A stretch of 64,000 nucleotides of DNA from Polyangiaceae bacterium (GTDB taxonomy: Bacteria > Myxococcota_A > Polyangia > Polyangiales > Polyangiaceae). The notes beneath the pieces were generated by a model, which saw only the letters and a program-made list of their open reading frames with translations, did not search any database and was not told the origin of the DNA. The translations under genes and the position numbers were made by a program. Below are positions 9,029-18,208 of the stretch, one piece after another. How positions within the stretch are numbered: position 1 is the stretch's first letter; every line of letters begins with the position of its first letter. The stretch spans positions 52,409 through 116,408 of the forward strand of contig JAICUB010000020.1 of assembly GCA_025936045.1 (NCBI GenBank). The letters run 5' to 3'.

Positions 9029-9253
9029 GTGGGTCGCCTTGCGGCTCTGATCCGCTCGCGATACCCTTGGCCGTTCGTGGCGAAGCTGCTGTTGATGTCG
9101 GTCATCTTCATGACGGGCGTGATCGCGCTTGCGGGCGCGCGCGAGCGTGACGCCAGGCGAGGGCTCGCCCGGACGATCGCGGGCCTCGCGCTCTTCAACG
9201 TCCTTTATGCACTGCTCGTGATCTTCGTTTACCCCCAAATTTGCTGGAAGTAG
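9029..9253 (+). CDS. Small two-helix membrane protein upstream of the polymerase
   Basis: A short protein of about 74 aa (GTG 9029; TTG 9011 or GTG 9077 are alternatives). It has two hydrophobic helices, KLLLMSVIFMTGVIALAG and IAGLALFNVLYALLVIFV, joined by a charged turn (ARERDARRG). It ends 5 bp before the start of the Wzy-like gene, so the two are probably co-transcribed. No family is recognised. It could be an accessory subunit of the polymerase or ligase. Being co-directional, with two clear membrane segments and normal codon use, favours a real gene. Confidence 0.55.
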   Translation: MGRLAALIRSRYPWPFVAKLLLMSVIFMTGVIALAGARERDARRGLARTIAGLALFNVLYALLVIFVYPQICWK

Positions 9254-9258
9254 GTGTC

Positions 9259-10818
9259 GTGAGCTCGCTCTCCTGGAGTGCTCCCGCGAAGACCCGCCCG
9301 GCGACGCCCGCGCCCAAGGCTTCGAAGGGTCCACTCGTGCTGGCGGTCGTGCTCGCGCTGACGACGCTCCTCGTCGCGATCCTCACCAACGGTAACGTCG
9401 CGGCCACTCTCGGCCCCACTGCGGCTTTTCTGGTCATCTACGCGATCGTCAAGCTGCCGATTCGATACACCTGGTTCGCCTACATCTGGCTCGTGTTGTC
9501 GCTCGACACCCCGCCCGAGCAATTCGCAGGTGGCAAGTACAAATCACCGTTCTATACGGTCGCGCTGCTGCTCACCGGCCAGCTCAAAGCCGTGCTCGGC
9601 GTGAGCGCGCTCGTGATGACGGGCCTCGACATCTTTCTCTTGAGCTCGTTCGTGCTCACGTCGATCCGTCGCGCTCAGGGCTCGCGCCTCGACTGCGACG
9701 ACTACATTCGTCTCCCGCGGCCGATTCTGTTCGCGAGCTGGGCGGCTTTGCTCGGCATCGTGTGGGCGACGGGCCTCGGTCTCGCCACGGGCGGCGCCTT
9801 CCGCTTCGCTCAATGGCAGATCGAACGCAACGTCTACCTGCCATTGGTGCTGCTCGTCGTTCAGGCAGTCTTTCCGGGCCCCAAAAGCTTCAAGCCGTTC
9901 ACGCGCGTGCTGATCGGCGCGGCCCTGGTTAGGGCGGTCATCGCCATCCTCCTGCGACAACAGTTTCCAGAAGAGGAATACACGTCGTCCCACTCTGATT
10001 CGATGTTGTTCGGGACCGTTACGGTCCTCCTCGTCTTGCGTCTCGCCGACAGGCCGACGAAGCGCGACGTTCGGCTGGGTATTCCGACCTTGATCGTCAT
10101 CGTTTGGGGCATGATCGCGAACGATCGGCGTCTCGTCTGGGTCGAGCTCGCGCTCGCGGCCATCTTCATCCTCGTGATGACGCCGCGCACGCGCCGCAAA
10201 ATCAGCATGGCGCGCACGCTGCTTGCGCTCGTTCCCGGTGCGATTGTCTACGTCGCCGTCGGCTGGGGTCATCCGACCGGGGTTTTCAAACCGGTCGGGA
10301 CGCTGCGCTCGATCGTCGATTCCAAATCCGACGGTTCCACGCTGTGGCGTGACTTGGAAAACTTCAACCTGGTGACGACGTTCGCTCATCACCCGTTCGG
10401 GCTCGGCTTCGGGCATCCGTACGAGCTTGCGGTGTGGATGCCGGACGTCACTAGAACGTACGAGCTCGAGCCCTACCTGCCCCACAACAGTATCGTGGGT
10501 CTGTGGGCTTATACCGGCTACATCGGCTTCACGCTCCTGTGGCTCTTACCCACCATCGCCCTCTATTTTGCCGCGCGCGCCTACCGTTTCTCGACCGCGC
10601 GGGACGATCGCATCATGGCTTTGACCTGCTTCGCCGGCTTCTTCATGTATCTGCTGCAGTGCTACGGGGACATGGGACTCGGCTCGATGGTTTCGGTGGT
10701 CGTGTTCGCGCCGTTGATGGTGATGGTCGGTAAGCTCGCCATCAAGGTCGGGGCCTGGCCCGGCGCAAGCCTGCAGCCGGCCACCGCCGCCATCGTGCGC
10801 CAGGCGAGCGACGCATAG
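9259..10818 (+). CDS. O-antigen ligase/Wzy-like polysaccharide polymerase
   Basis: A 519-aa multi-spanning membrane protein with about eleven hydrophobic segments and a large loop near residues 330-410. That loop carries FAHHPFGLGFGHPYELAV and LPHNSIVGLWAYTGYIGF, the pattern of the O-antigen ligase/Wzy polymerase superfamily (conserved His and Pro-His-Asn-Ser region). GTG 9259 is chosen because GGAAG lies about 9 bp upstream and the preceding small gene ends just before it. In a locus with Wzx and Wzz proteins, the most likely role is polymerising lipid-linked repeat units at the periplasmic face. A ligase role cannot be excluded. Transcription ends at the hairpin 10859-10894. Confidence 0.85.
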   Translation: MSSLSWSAPAKTRPATPAPKASKGPLVLAVVLALTTLLVAILTNGNVAATLGPTAAFLVIYAIVKLPIRYTWFAYIWLVLSLDTPPEQFAGGKYKSPFYTVALLLTGQLKAVLGVSALVMTGLDIFLLSSFVLTSIRRAQGSRLDCDDYIRLPRPILFASWAALLGIVWATGLGLATGGAFRFAQWQIERNVYLPLVLLVVQAVFPGPKSFKPFTRVLIGAALVRAVIAILLRQQFPEEEYTSSHSDSMLFGTVTVLLVLRLADRPTKRDVRLGIPTLIVIVWGMIANDRRLVWVELALAAIFILVMTPRTRRKISMARTLLALVPGAIVYVAVGWGHPTGVFKPVGTLRSIVDSKSDGSTLWRDLENFNLVTTFAHHPFGLGFGHPYELAVWMPDVTRTYELEPYLPHNSIVGLWAYTGYIGFTLLWLLPTIALYFAARAYRFSTARDDRIMALTCFAGFFMYLLQCYGDMGLGSMVSVVVFAPLMVMVGKLAIKVGAWPGASLQPATAAIVRQASDA

Positions 10819-10858
10819 CGCGCCCCCTCGGAACGTTTCGACCACGTAGACAAAACGG

Positions 10859-10894
10859 AAGCGGCCCCCCGGTGAACATCGGGAGGCCGCTTTT
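10859..10894. terminator. Bidirectional intrinsic terminator
   Basis: The stem AAGCGGCC/GGCCGCTT (8 bp), one mismatch, then CCCG/CGGG, with an 8-nt loop, is followed by TTTT on the plus strand; AAAA-like bases (CAAAACGG) precede it for the other strand. It lies between the stops of the convergent polymerase and beta-helix genes, so it can serve both. Confidence 0.85.
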
Positions 10895-10914
10895 CGACGA
10901 CGCGGTTCGAGCGT

Positions 10915-13248
10915 TCAGGGCACCGTGTTCGGTGTGCCCGCGTCGAAGCGCGCCTTGGCGGGCAGCGTGAACACTTTGGTGGTGCCGTCGGGCGTCACCC
11001 ACGGCCACGGGTTCGAGCCGAAGAAGGCCGGCTTCGCGCTCAGGTAGAGCGAGTTCGGCAGCGTCCTCGGGGTGGAACCGGCGCCGCCGATGCCGTCCCA
11101 GTGGATCGCGTTCGATTGATAGTCGAAGTTGCCGTCCCGCTGAGTCGTCGCGTACACCTGCGTGTCGGTGTGATAGGGCGACCAGTCGTCCCAGCCCAGG
11201 AGCCACATGCTGGGGTTGCTCATGGTGTTGTCGCCCGAGATCTGCTGGTACGCCCACGAGCTCATCTGACCCGGTGACCCGAGCACGTTACCGATGAAGC
11301 TCTGGTAATAGGTGAACGCCTCGGAGCCGATGCAACGCAGCGGACCCTCGCTGTGCGAGGTGCCGCCATAGCTACCGGTGCCGCTGTAGCTGTCCGTCTG
11401 AGTCTTGCCGTTCAAGTCCTTGAACGAGCTCCGGATGCATTGGAAATAGTTGCGGAACACCGTGTGATACGTCGAATTGCCGTGGGTCTTGTCGGAGTCG
11501 AAGTTCGGCGCCCAGTTGCCTTCGAAAAGCATGTGATGCGGGCCCACCATGTGCGAGCCGTTCGCGTGCACTTCGATCCACGCGTCGATGCCGGCCCCGG
11601 AGGAATTCAGAATGTAGCCGGCATCGAAGTAGTTGTAGCCAACTACCGCGCCCGCGCCGGCCGCGCGCGCCACCATCACCTTGTTCGCCTCGCGCGAGAT
11701 GTTGTTCTCGACCAGCGTGTCCGTTGCGCCGTCTTGCAGTGACAGGTTGTAGCCGCCGCCGCCGTTCACGGGGTACGCCCCGGTATGGAGGTACGAGTCG
11801 CGAACCTCGGCGTCCAGCGTCACGCCGACCGCGACGCCCGGATCCACCGAGTAGGCGGTCGATTCGATCTGCTTCACCCAGCAGCTGCCGCACCAATTCA
11901 TCGTCACGTTGCCGCCGTCGCCGCCCGTGACCGTCACGTTTTCGAGACCGGCGTGCTCGACGAACGGGTATTCGTAGATGCCGACTTGGGCGGTCTGAGC
12001 GACGTGATACGTCCAGCGGATCGGCGTCGTGAAGGTGAGCGTATTGCCGTTGATGGCCGCGATTTTCTTCACCTCTTGATGCGGCCGGTCGATGCGCGAG
12101 AACCAGCCGGTGGACGCCGGCGGACGAACGTTGCCGCTGTCGTACGGACCGGTTGCGTCCGAACCGCTGCAGTCGTCGCTGCCGTAGCCGCCGGCGCGGC
12201 TGCTCGGTAGGTGGAAGTTCCAAACCACCGAATAATCCGAGGACGCCCAGACCTTGCGCTGGCCGTTAGGGTCGGTCGGATCCGGCATCCACTTCGCTCC
12301 GGAGAGTTCGTCGAGATGAACGTATTGCCCGACGCTGAGCCCGGCCGTGCTGGCCACCGTCGCTGTCGTCGATTCCTTACTCGCGTCCGCCGTCAGGTTG
12401 ATCGACGACTTCACGCCGATGATCGGATAATTCGTGAAGCGCGCCGGTCCCAAGATCACGAGCATCGCGTTGTGTGCGCCGGGGTTGTTGCTCCCGGACG
12501 TCGCGCCGTTCGTCGCTGCGAGCGTAGTGACGCCAGCGCCGGCCCCGCGCAACGCCACGTTCGTGGGTATGGTGAGGTAGCCCGAGTTCAGGTTGCAGGT
12601 GCCGGCGTTGAGCTTCACGACGGCGCCCGCGGGGTTCGCGCTGTGCGCGCTGGCCATCGCGTTCTGAATCGTGTTGAGGTCCGCGGTCGTGTTGGCGCAC
12701 GTGATCGTCGCCGCGATCGGCCAACCGTTCGACGGAATACCGCCGTTGTAGGTGAGCCCGGGTCGCCAGGACGTCGAGCGGTCAGTCGTGCCGCTCAGCG
12801 TGCCCGCGGTCGTCGTCGCCTGACTTGTCGCGCTCACGACCACGTTCACGCTGTCGGAACGCGTGAGACCCTGGCCGTCCGTGACGGTCAGGTTGAAGGT
12901 CAGCGTCTCGTCGCTGTTCACCGCGGGCGCCGTGAACGAAGGAGTCGTGCTCCAGGGATCATCGAGCATCACGCCGGTTCCGGCTGTTTGGGTCCACGCG
13001 TAGCTCGGGGTCGTCCCGTCGGCATCGCTACCGCTGCCGGACAACGTGACGTTCGCTCCCGACGCGACGCTCTGATCCGCGCCGGCATTCACCGTCGGCC
13101 TCCTGGCGCGGCGCGCGGCGGCGGATGCTTCGGACGTATTGGACGCTTCGTTGCCTGGTGTATTTCGGCTCGCGCCACACGCCGCCGAAATCAACGCGGT
13201 AGTGCACGAGAAGAGGAGTACTTGAGTGCGTCGAGGTTGGTGTCGCAT
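10915..13248 (-). CDS. Lipoprotein with PKD/K319-like domain and parallel beta-helix
   Basis: A 777-aa exported protein. The signal peptide ends at Cys24 (ISAAC), then a short linker. An Ig-like PKD/K319L-type domain follows at about residues 45-140 (VNAGADQSVASGANVTLSGS, SYAWTQTAG, LTFNLTVTDGQGL). The long C-terminal region is a right-handed parallel beta-helix like pectate lyases and polysaccharide-processing proteins: VALRGAGAGVTTL, VENNISREANKVM, HHMLFEGNWAP. It is a paralog of the protein at 18209-20218, sharing for example SLYLS and TLPAKAR near both C-termini. Such beta-helix proteins bind, cut or epimerise uronic-acid polymers; no catalytic residues can be assigned here. Start ATG 13248 has GGAG 8 bp upstream and a sigma-54 promoter at 13274-13289. 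Confidence 0.85.
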   Translation of the reverse strand: MRHQPRRTQVLLFSCTTALISAACGASRNTPGNEASNTSEASAAARRARRPTVNAGADQSVASGANVTLSGSGSDADGTTPSYAWTQTAGTGVMLDDPWSTTPSFTAPAVNSDETLTFNLTVTDGQGLTRSDSVNVVVSATSQATTTAGTLSGTTDRSTSWRPGLTYNGGIPSNGWPIAATITCANTTADLNTIQNAMASAHSANPAGAVVKLNAGTCNLNSGYLTIPTNVALRGAGAGVTTLAATNGATSGSNNPGAHNAMLVILGPARFTNYPIIGVKSSINLTADASKESTTATVASTAGLSVGQYVHLDELSGAKWMPDPTDPNGQRKVWASSDYSVVWNFHLPSSRAGGYGSDDCSGSDATGPYDSGNVRPPASTGWFSRIDRPHQEVKKIAAINGNTLTFTTPIRWTYHVAQTAQVGIYEYPFVEHAGLENVTVTGGDGGNVTMNWCGSCWVKQIESTAYSVDPGVAVGVTLDAEVRDSYLHTGAYPVNGGGGYNLSLQDGATDTLVENNISREANKVMVARAAGAGAVVGYNYFDAGYILNSSGAGIDAWIEVHANGSHMVGPHHMLFEGNWAPNFDSDKTHGNSTYHTVFRNYFQCIRSSFKDLNGKTQTDSYSGTGSYGGTSHSEGPLRCIGSEAFTYYQSFIGNVLGSPGQMSSWAYQQISGDNTMSNPSMWLLGWDDWSPYHTDTQVYATTQRDGNFDYQSNAIHWDGIGGAGSTPRTLPNSLYLSAKPAFFGSNPWPWVTPDGTTKVFTLPAKARFDAGTPNTVP

Positions 13249-13273
13249 GGCGAGGTCTCCGCCATCGAGGAAG

Positions 13274-13289
13274 AGCAACCGACATGCCA
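13274..13289 (-). promoter_or_regulatory. Sigma-54 (RpoN) -24/-12 promoter
   Basis: On the minus strand the sequence TGGCATG-TCGG-TTGCT matches the sigma-54 consensus TGGCACG-N4-TTGCW with one difference, and keeps the essential GG-N10-GC spacing (GG at 13288-13287, GC at 13276-13275). The expected start site, about 12 bp on, would leave a leader of roughly 15 nt with a GGAG ribosome site before ATG 13248. Regulation by an enhancer-binding protein is implied. Confidence 0.65.
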
Positions 13290-13763
13290 GGCCGCACAAG
13301 TCTTGGCACGGGGACGATCTTTCCTTGCGTCGAGGCCTACGAGACTTAACTGAGAGTCGCCCAAACAGGTGGTGGGTCCGTACGTCGAAGTTCGATGACG
13401 CGCGAACCGGCGATATCGTTGCAGTGCAGGAATGCCCACGGGGTCGCGCGCGTGGAACGTTTTGGCCCGCCGCGCCACGTACGCGACCGGTGGGCGCATA
13501 CAAAATGACCACGAAGCACGGGGTACTGGGACATCCGCGCGCCCTCGCATCACCAAAGGAGCGGGGTTCGGCTGTCGATGAAATCGGTGTCACGCCTGCG
13601 GGGCAGCGCGGTGACCGAGGTCATGGCGAGCGAGCGGACTCGAGTGGCAGCGGTTGGCGCCGCAACGAGGAACGAACCATAATTGGCGTTCCTCGAGTGC
13701 TTTGGAGGTACGCCGAGATCTTCGAGCGGATGGCCACGTCGCTGGGCCGCGCCCGCCGCTCGC
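13290..13763. other. Non-coding gap upstream of the sigma-54 promoter
   Basis: About 470 bp between the beta-helix gene promoter and the stop of the GT2 gene. I see no credible gene on either strand. The composition is less GC-rich than in neighbouring genes. An enhancer-binding-protein site would be expected here if the sigma-54 promoter is real, but I could not identify one by eye. Confidence 0.5.
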
Positions 13764-14843
13764 TCAGCGCCCCAGCTGCGCCTTCGTTCGGCGCGCGAGC
13801 GTCCGCATCCACTCTGGGCGACTCGAGGAGTCATGCATCCATAAGATCCAGTTAACGGCGCTCTCTCGAGGTCCTAGTGCGGCTGAGGTCGCCATCGCAA
13901 TGGCGAGGGCTCGGCGGTGCGCTTGCCACGGCGTTGCCCAGCGCGCGGCCGCATATCTGGGGAGCAAGTCTGAGATACGGTCGCCCGCGATCGGATGATT
14001 CTGGGGTTCGAGCAAGAGCGAGAACAGCCGATAGCTGAGAAAGTCAGCGTCACTTTCACCGAGATCGGGAGCGACCGAAAGGCCCAATGTCGTCGCTCGA
14101 TCTCGCGCGACCGCGAACTCCCGCATCGCGTAAGACATTTTCTTTCGAAAGCTGGCGGCGAGACCGACTCGTGTCGCGCTAAGCCTCGAAAAGTTGCTCG
14201 CATGCTGCCGATAGCGAGCGAGGCAGGTATCGAACCGCTGTACAGGCCCGTAAAACGGCACGGACTGCAACAGGTAGCCATCTGCGCAATACGCGAACTC
14301 TGTTTCCGGAAGGGGAATGACCTTGTCGAGCGCCCAGCGCGCGAATGCCATGCCGCTCGTTACCGTTCGCGCGAACTTGCCCGCCGTGATCAACTCGTTG
14401 GTTACGTCCCCGTCTGCGAGATTGGAAGGCGGGTCGGGATATACTCCCCGTGACTCCCCATCTGCGCCGATGAGTGTCATTGGATAATGGGCCATTACGA
14501 CGCCGGAACGCCAGCCGGCGAGCAACGTTTCGACGGCGTTCGCCTCCAGCACGTCGTCCGAGTCGAGGAATAGCACCGCGTCTGACCTAGTCAGCGCAAG
14601 CCCCGCGTTCAACGCGGACGCCTGTCCGCCGTTGGCCTTGAAGGTGGCTTGGACCTTGTCCCCGAAGGAGCCGATCACCGAGGCCGAGTTGTCGGTCGAG
14701 CCGTCGTCGACGACGACGACATTTGCAGGTCGTGTTTGACCGAGCGCGCTCTCAATCGCTTCACCGACGAAGCGTTCGTAGTTGTAATTGTTGATGACGA
14801 TGCTGAGCGATTGAGGCACCGACGGACGCGGAAGTTGAAGCAT
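13764..14843 (-). CDS. Glycosyltransferase family 2 (GT-A)
   Basis: A 359-aa GT-A glycosyltransferase: SIVINNYNYERFVGEAIESALGQT at the start (conserved motif within it), VVVDDGSTDNSASVI, NGGQASALNAG, and the DxD-like AVLFLDSDDVLE. ATG 14843 starts the protein just before the first beta-strand. GC and third-codon bias are clearly weaker than in neighbouring genes, and it is flanked by long non-coding gaps on both sides (about 515 and 775 bp), which points to a more recent arrival. It would add one sugar of the repeat unit; the donor is unknown. Confidence 0.85.
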   Translation of the reverse strand: MLQLPRPSVPQSLSIVINNYNYERFVGEAIESALGQTRPANVVVVDDGSTDNSASVIGSFGDKVQATFKANGGQASALNAGLALTRSDAVLFLDSDDVLEANAVETLLAGWRSGVVMAHYPMTLIGADGESRGVYPDPPSNLADGDVTNELITAGKFARTVTSGMAFARWALDKVIPLPETEFAYCADGYLLQSVPFYGPVQRFDTCLARYRQHASNFSRLSATRVGLAASFRKKMSYAMREFAVARDRATTLGLSVAPDLGESDADFLSYRLFSLLLEPQNHPIAGDRISDLLPRYAAARWATPWQAHRRALAIAMATSAALGPRESAVNWILWMHDSSSRPEWMRTLARRTKAQLGR

Positions 14844-15617
14844 GAAAGAATCTGGCGGTCGGCAGAGCGAACGACCACCATTCCACATGGAGCACGGGCG
14901 GGCAAGGCTCAGCGCGGCTTTCGCGCAACGCGGAGACGCCAGCGCGAGCGAGGCGGTGCGCCGTCCGTGACGGGCGCGCCCGTGCGAGAGGCCGTCGTAG
15001 ACGTTTCGATGCAATCACGATTACTCGTCGTCGACGCAGAGCCGAGACATGCCGGCCCTTCGCGCGCTGCGATCGTCGGCACACATCGAACAACGATTCT
15101 TGCAGCGCCCTACACCGGGGACCACTTGCATCGATCGTGAATTTCGGAGCCCCACTTGGGTGAGGCCGGCAAAATTCACTAGCTTTTGAAGTGGTCTGTC
15201 CCGTCGGTACTTTCCTGTTTCGATACACCCAAGCGAGCTTGCGTGTAATTGCGAAGCGCTCTCTCGCGCAGCGTATTACGATCACCGTCGCTGAAGCCAT
15301 TTCCATTCGCGAGGTGACGGCCACGTATCCTCATGTCTTCAGGACAGCTCGAGAGGCTCGCATACGACCGTTTCTCGAGCGGTAGTGCTCGCACCACGAC
15401 TGACATCGTTCCCGCTCGAGCGGAGAACCTGGCCGGCCGTCTTTGAGGCTATCGGGTCGCAGGCCCGGTTCGGCATACCGGCGACCGGTTCGCCGCTGCG
15501 TCAGTTCACTCCGACGCCGCTCGCGACGGTGCCGGCCCCGTGCTATGTGTGGCTCGCCTGCCTGCCCGAGTGACTGGGGCGGCTCCGAGCGCTTAGAACC
15601 TCGAAGTATTTTTCGCC
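14844..15617. other. Long non-coding gap, low GC for the region
   Basis: About 775 bp between the divergent GT2 and Wzz genes. No frame shows convincing coding: candidate frames lack family motifs and have irregular composition. The gap must hold the promoters of both flanking genes. Its composition is lower in GC than the surrounding coding DNA. I recognise no tRNA, riboswitch or insertion sequence. Confidence 0.5.
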
Positions 15618-17183
15618 GTGCAGACGTACCCTCCGCCGCAACACACGGTTCCGCCGAACAACGAGTCGGGGGAAATCATCAATTTCCCCGCGCTCAAGAA
15701 CTGGATCTTGCTCGTGCTGCGGGCCACCCGCAGCCGGAAGCGATTGGTGTTCGGCACCGCGCTCTTGCTCGGCGTGCTCGCGGCGGTGATCGCGAACGCG
15801 TTACCGAAGAGCTACCGCTCTTCCTGTCGTCTGCTGGCCCAGCGCAACGCCGTGCTGGCGGTCCAGGGCGACAACGCGATGGACATCACGCCGACCCACG
15901 CGGCCAAAGAGCTCATCTCCAAGCAGGAGAACTTGATCGGGATCGTCAAGGAGACGAACCTGCTCAAGGAGTGGAAAGCACATCGTCCCTTCGTCCTGCG
16001 AATGAAGGACAAGCTCACGGCGCTCGTCTCGAAACCGCCGGACGACAAGCAGATGACCGAAGCGCTCGCGGATTACCTGCTCACGAAAATGCAGGTCTTC
16101 TCCGAGGACACGACGCTCACCATCCAGGTGGATTGGCGCGATCCCGTGCTGGCCTTCCAGCTCGTAGAAGCCGCCCAGCGTGCATTTCTCGAAGCGAAGC
16201 ACGTGCAGGAGGTGTCGACCGTCGCCGAATCCGTGTCCATTCTGGAAGGCCACGCGGCTGCGCTCGGAGCGCAGATCAACGTCGAGGTCGCCGAGATGCA
16301 AGCGCTGATGGAGCGCAAGCGGGCGGAAGGGCTGAAGAAGATCGCGAAGCCGTCGGACGCGAAGGAGCTGCCGTCGGCCAGTCCCCCGCGGCCGGCGGCA
16401 CCGGGAGGCCCCACCCCCGCGGAGCTCGACGCACTCGAGAAGCAACAGCGCCGAATGTCCGAGCTCGCGACGATGATCGACGCCAAGACGCGGATGATCA
16501 ACGAGTTTGACGCCGCTCGCGTCAGGCGCGTCGCGGACCTCACCGGCAAGCTCACCGAACAGCGCGCGACCTATACCGAGCAGCATCCGCTCGTCGCCGA
16601 GACTGAGCAGGCGCTGCGGGCGGGCTCCGAGGAGTCGCCGCAAGTCTCGCGCCTCCGAGCGGAGCTGAAGCCGCTCCAGGAGGAGTACCAGGAGCTGAAG
16701 AAGGCGTCCGCGGCGAGCCCGACTCGACGAGTCGGCGGGACCGGCGCGCCGGTCTTGGAGGCGGGCGGAGCCGGTCTCGGCGACGTCATTCGAATCGAGC
16801 AAGCGGGCGCTCAGGACGCCGATCCCGAGGTCGCGTACGCGCGCTCGAAGCTCCAGTTCGCGATCTCGAACTACCAGGCGTTGCAGGACCAAATCCGCCG
16901 AGGTCGCATCGATCTCGATACCGCGCAGGCGGCGTTCAAATATCGTTATACCGTGGTGAAGCCGGCGGAGGTTCCGAAGGGTCCGATCTCGCCCAAGGTG
17001 CCCTTGATCGTCATCGCCGCCGTCATCGGGGGCCTCTTCATCGGCGTGGTGATCGCGATGAGCAAGGAGCTCAACGCGGGCATTCTGTTCGAGCCCTGGC
17101 AGATCCAACACGCCACCGGACTGCCCGTGCTGGTTGCGATTCAGCTTGGCGAGGGCGATCGTCGATCCAAGAAGGGGCCCTGA
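15618..17183 (+). CDS. Wzz/GumC-like polysaccharide chain-length/co-polymerase protein
   Basis: A 521-aa PCP-2-type protein. The first membrane helix is at about residues 43-62 (LVFGTALLLGVLAAVIANAL). A periplasmic segment follows with long helical stretches (residues about 200-420) carrying heptad-like charged repeats, and a second membrane helix lies near 455-480 (VPLIVIAAVIGGLFIGVVIA), preceded by the usual Pro-rich PAEVPKGPISPKVP. There is no cytoplasmic tyrosine-kinase domain; the tail ends at about residue 521 (GEGDRRSKKGP). It sets chain length and couples polymerisation to export. A separate kinase-like partner may be the protein at 35049-37832, though that one has its own Wzz-like part. 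The start GTG 15618 is followed directly by the cytoplasmic N-tail. Confidence 0.85.
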   Translation: MQTYPPPQHTVPPNNESGEIINFPALKNWILLVLRATRSRKRLVFGTALLLGVLAAVIANALPKSYRSSCRLLAQRNAVLAVQGDNAMDITPTHAAKELISKQENLIGIVKETNLLKEWKAHRPFVLRMKDKLTALVSKPPDDKQMTEALADYLLTKMQVFSEDTTLTIQVDWRDPVLAFQLVEAAQRAFLEAKHVQEVSTVAESVSILEGHAAALGAQINVEVAEMQALMERKRAEGLKKIAKPSDAKELPSASPPRPAAPGGPTPAELDALEKQQRRMSELATMIDAKTRMINEFDAARVRRVADLTGKLTEQRATYTEQHPLVAETEQALRAGSEESPQVSRLRAELKPLQEEYQELKKASAASPTRRVGGTGAPVLEAGGAGLGDVIRIEQAGAQDADPEVAYARSKLQFAISNYQALQDQIRRGRIDLDTAQAAFKYRYTVVKPAEVPKGPISPKVPLIVIAAVIGGLFIGVVIAMSKELNAGILFEPWQIQHATGLPVLVAIQLGEGDRRSKKGP

Positions 17184-17247
17184 GAACGTGATCGTCGCCT
17201 CCGTTCGAGTTTGCTACCTGTAAAACCCTCGCTTCGGTGATTTGCGA

Positions 17248-18189
17248 ATGAGTATGAGTCGCCGCTACGTGCTGATTGCACCCTGTCGTGACGAGGCCAA
17301 GTTCATGCGTCGCACGCTCGACAGCGTGGCCGCGCAGACCGTACCGCCGACGAGCTTCATCGTCGTGGACGACGGTTCGACCGACGAAACACCTGCGATC
17401 CTCGAGGAATACGCCAAGCGCATGCCGTACCTTCGCGTGGTGCGTCGGGTCGATCGGGGCGTGCGCGCCGTGGGACCGGGAGTCATCGAGGCCTTCTACG
17501 CGGGCTACGAGACGCTCGACATCGAGCAATTCGACTATGTCTGCAAGCTCGACCTCGATCTCGAGCTCCCGCCTCGCTACTTCGAAGCGTTGATGGAGCG
17601 AATGGAGGCGGAGCCGCGTCTCGGCAGCGCGTCGGGTAAGCCGTACTTCACGAATCCGTCGACGGGAAACCTGGTGCCCGAGGTCTGCAGCGACGAAATG
17701 TCGGCGGGTATGACCAAGTTCTACCGCGTGTCGTGCTTCCGTGACATCGGCGGCTTCGTGCGGCAGGTGATGTGGGACGGCATCGATTGCCATCGCTGCC
17801 GGTTGCTCGGTTGGCTCGCGGAGAGCATCGACGGGCCGGATCTGCGTTTTTTGCATTTGCGCCCGCAGGGTTCCAGTCACAAGGGGATCTGGACGGGACG
17901 ATTGCGCGCCGGCTTCGGGCAGTACTTCATGGGCACGGCGCCCGAGTACCTCCTCGCGGTCGCTGCTTCGCGCGTGTTCCAACACCCCGTGGTCTCGGGC
18001 AGCGTCGGCTTGCTCTACGGCTACGCGCGCAGCGCCGCGCGGCGCGTGCCGCGTTACGGTGACGAGGAGTTTCGCCGTTTCCTGCGCGACTACCAGCGCT
18101 CCTGCCTGCTGCTCGGCAAGCGGGAGGCGACACGGCGAGTGAACGCGCGTCAAGCCGCCGTGTGGCGGCAGCGCCGTCCGGCGTCCTGA
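17248..18189 (+). CDS. Glycosyltransferase family 2
   Basis: A 313-aa GT-A transferase: VLIAPCRDEAKFMRRTLDSV, FIVVDDGSTDETPAIL, and a divalent-metal motif in CKLDLDLELP. The mid-region CFRDIGGFV and WDGIDCHRCRLLGW resembles acceptor-site regions of rhamnosyl/galactofuranosyl-type enzymes. ATG 17248 is preferred; a second ATG lies at 17254. It is 64 bp downstream of the Wzz gene in the same direction, so the two are probably co-transcribed. It ends 19 bp from the convergent beta-helix gene. Donor sugar unknown. Confidence 0.88.
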   Translation: MSMSRRYVLIAPCRDEAKFMRRTLDSVAAQTVPPTSFIVVDDGSTDETPAILEEYAKRMPYLRVVRRVDRGVRAVGPGVIEAFYAGYETLDIEQFDYVCKLDLDLELPPRYFEALMERMEAEPRLGSASGKPYFTNPSTGNLVPEVCSDEMSAGMTKFYRVSCFRDIGGFVRQVMWDGIDCHRCRLLGWLAESIDGPDLRFLHLRPQGSSHKGIWTGRLRAGFGQYFMGTAPEYLLAVAASRVFQHPVVSGSVGLLYGYARSAARRVPRYGDEEFRRFLRDYQRSCLLLGKREATRRVNARQAAVWRQRRPAS

Positions 18190-18208
18190 CGCGCGCGCGC
18201 CCAAGCTT

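Noticed and set aside
8965..9060. Possible c-di-GMP-I (GEMM) riboswitch upstream of the 8958 lipoprotein, minus strand: GGACGCAAAGC at 9008-9018 and TAGG-AT-GCGGGG at 8971-8982
   Set aside because: These two blocks match the GEMM consensus, but the 5-prime half (GGGCAAACC-like strand), the GNRA tetraloop and the CCUAA receptor cannot be found. A covariance-model search (Infernal, RF01051) would decide.
14761..15324. 187-codon open frame on the minus strand in the gap before the Wzz gene
   Set aside because: It partly overlaps the GT2 gene out of frame and shows no domain, signal peptide or normal composition.
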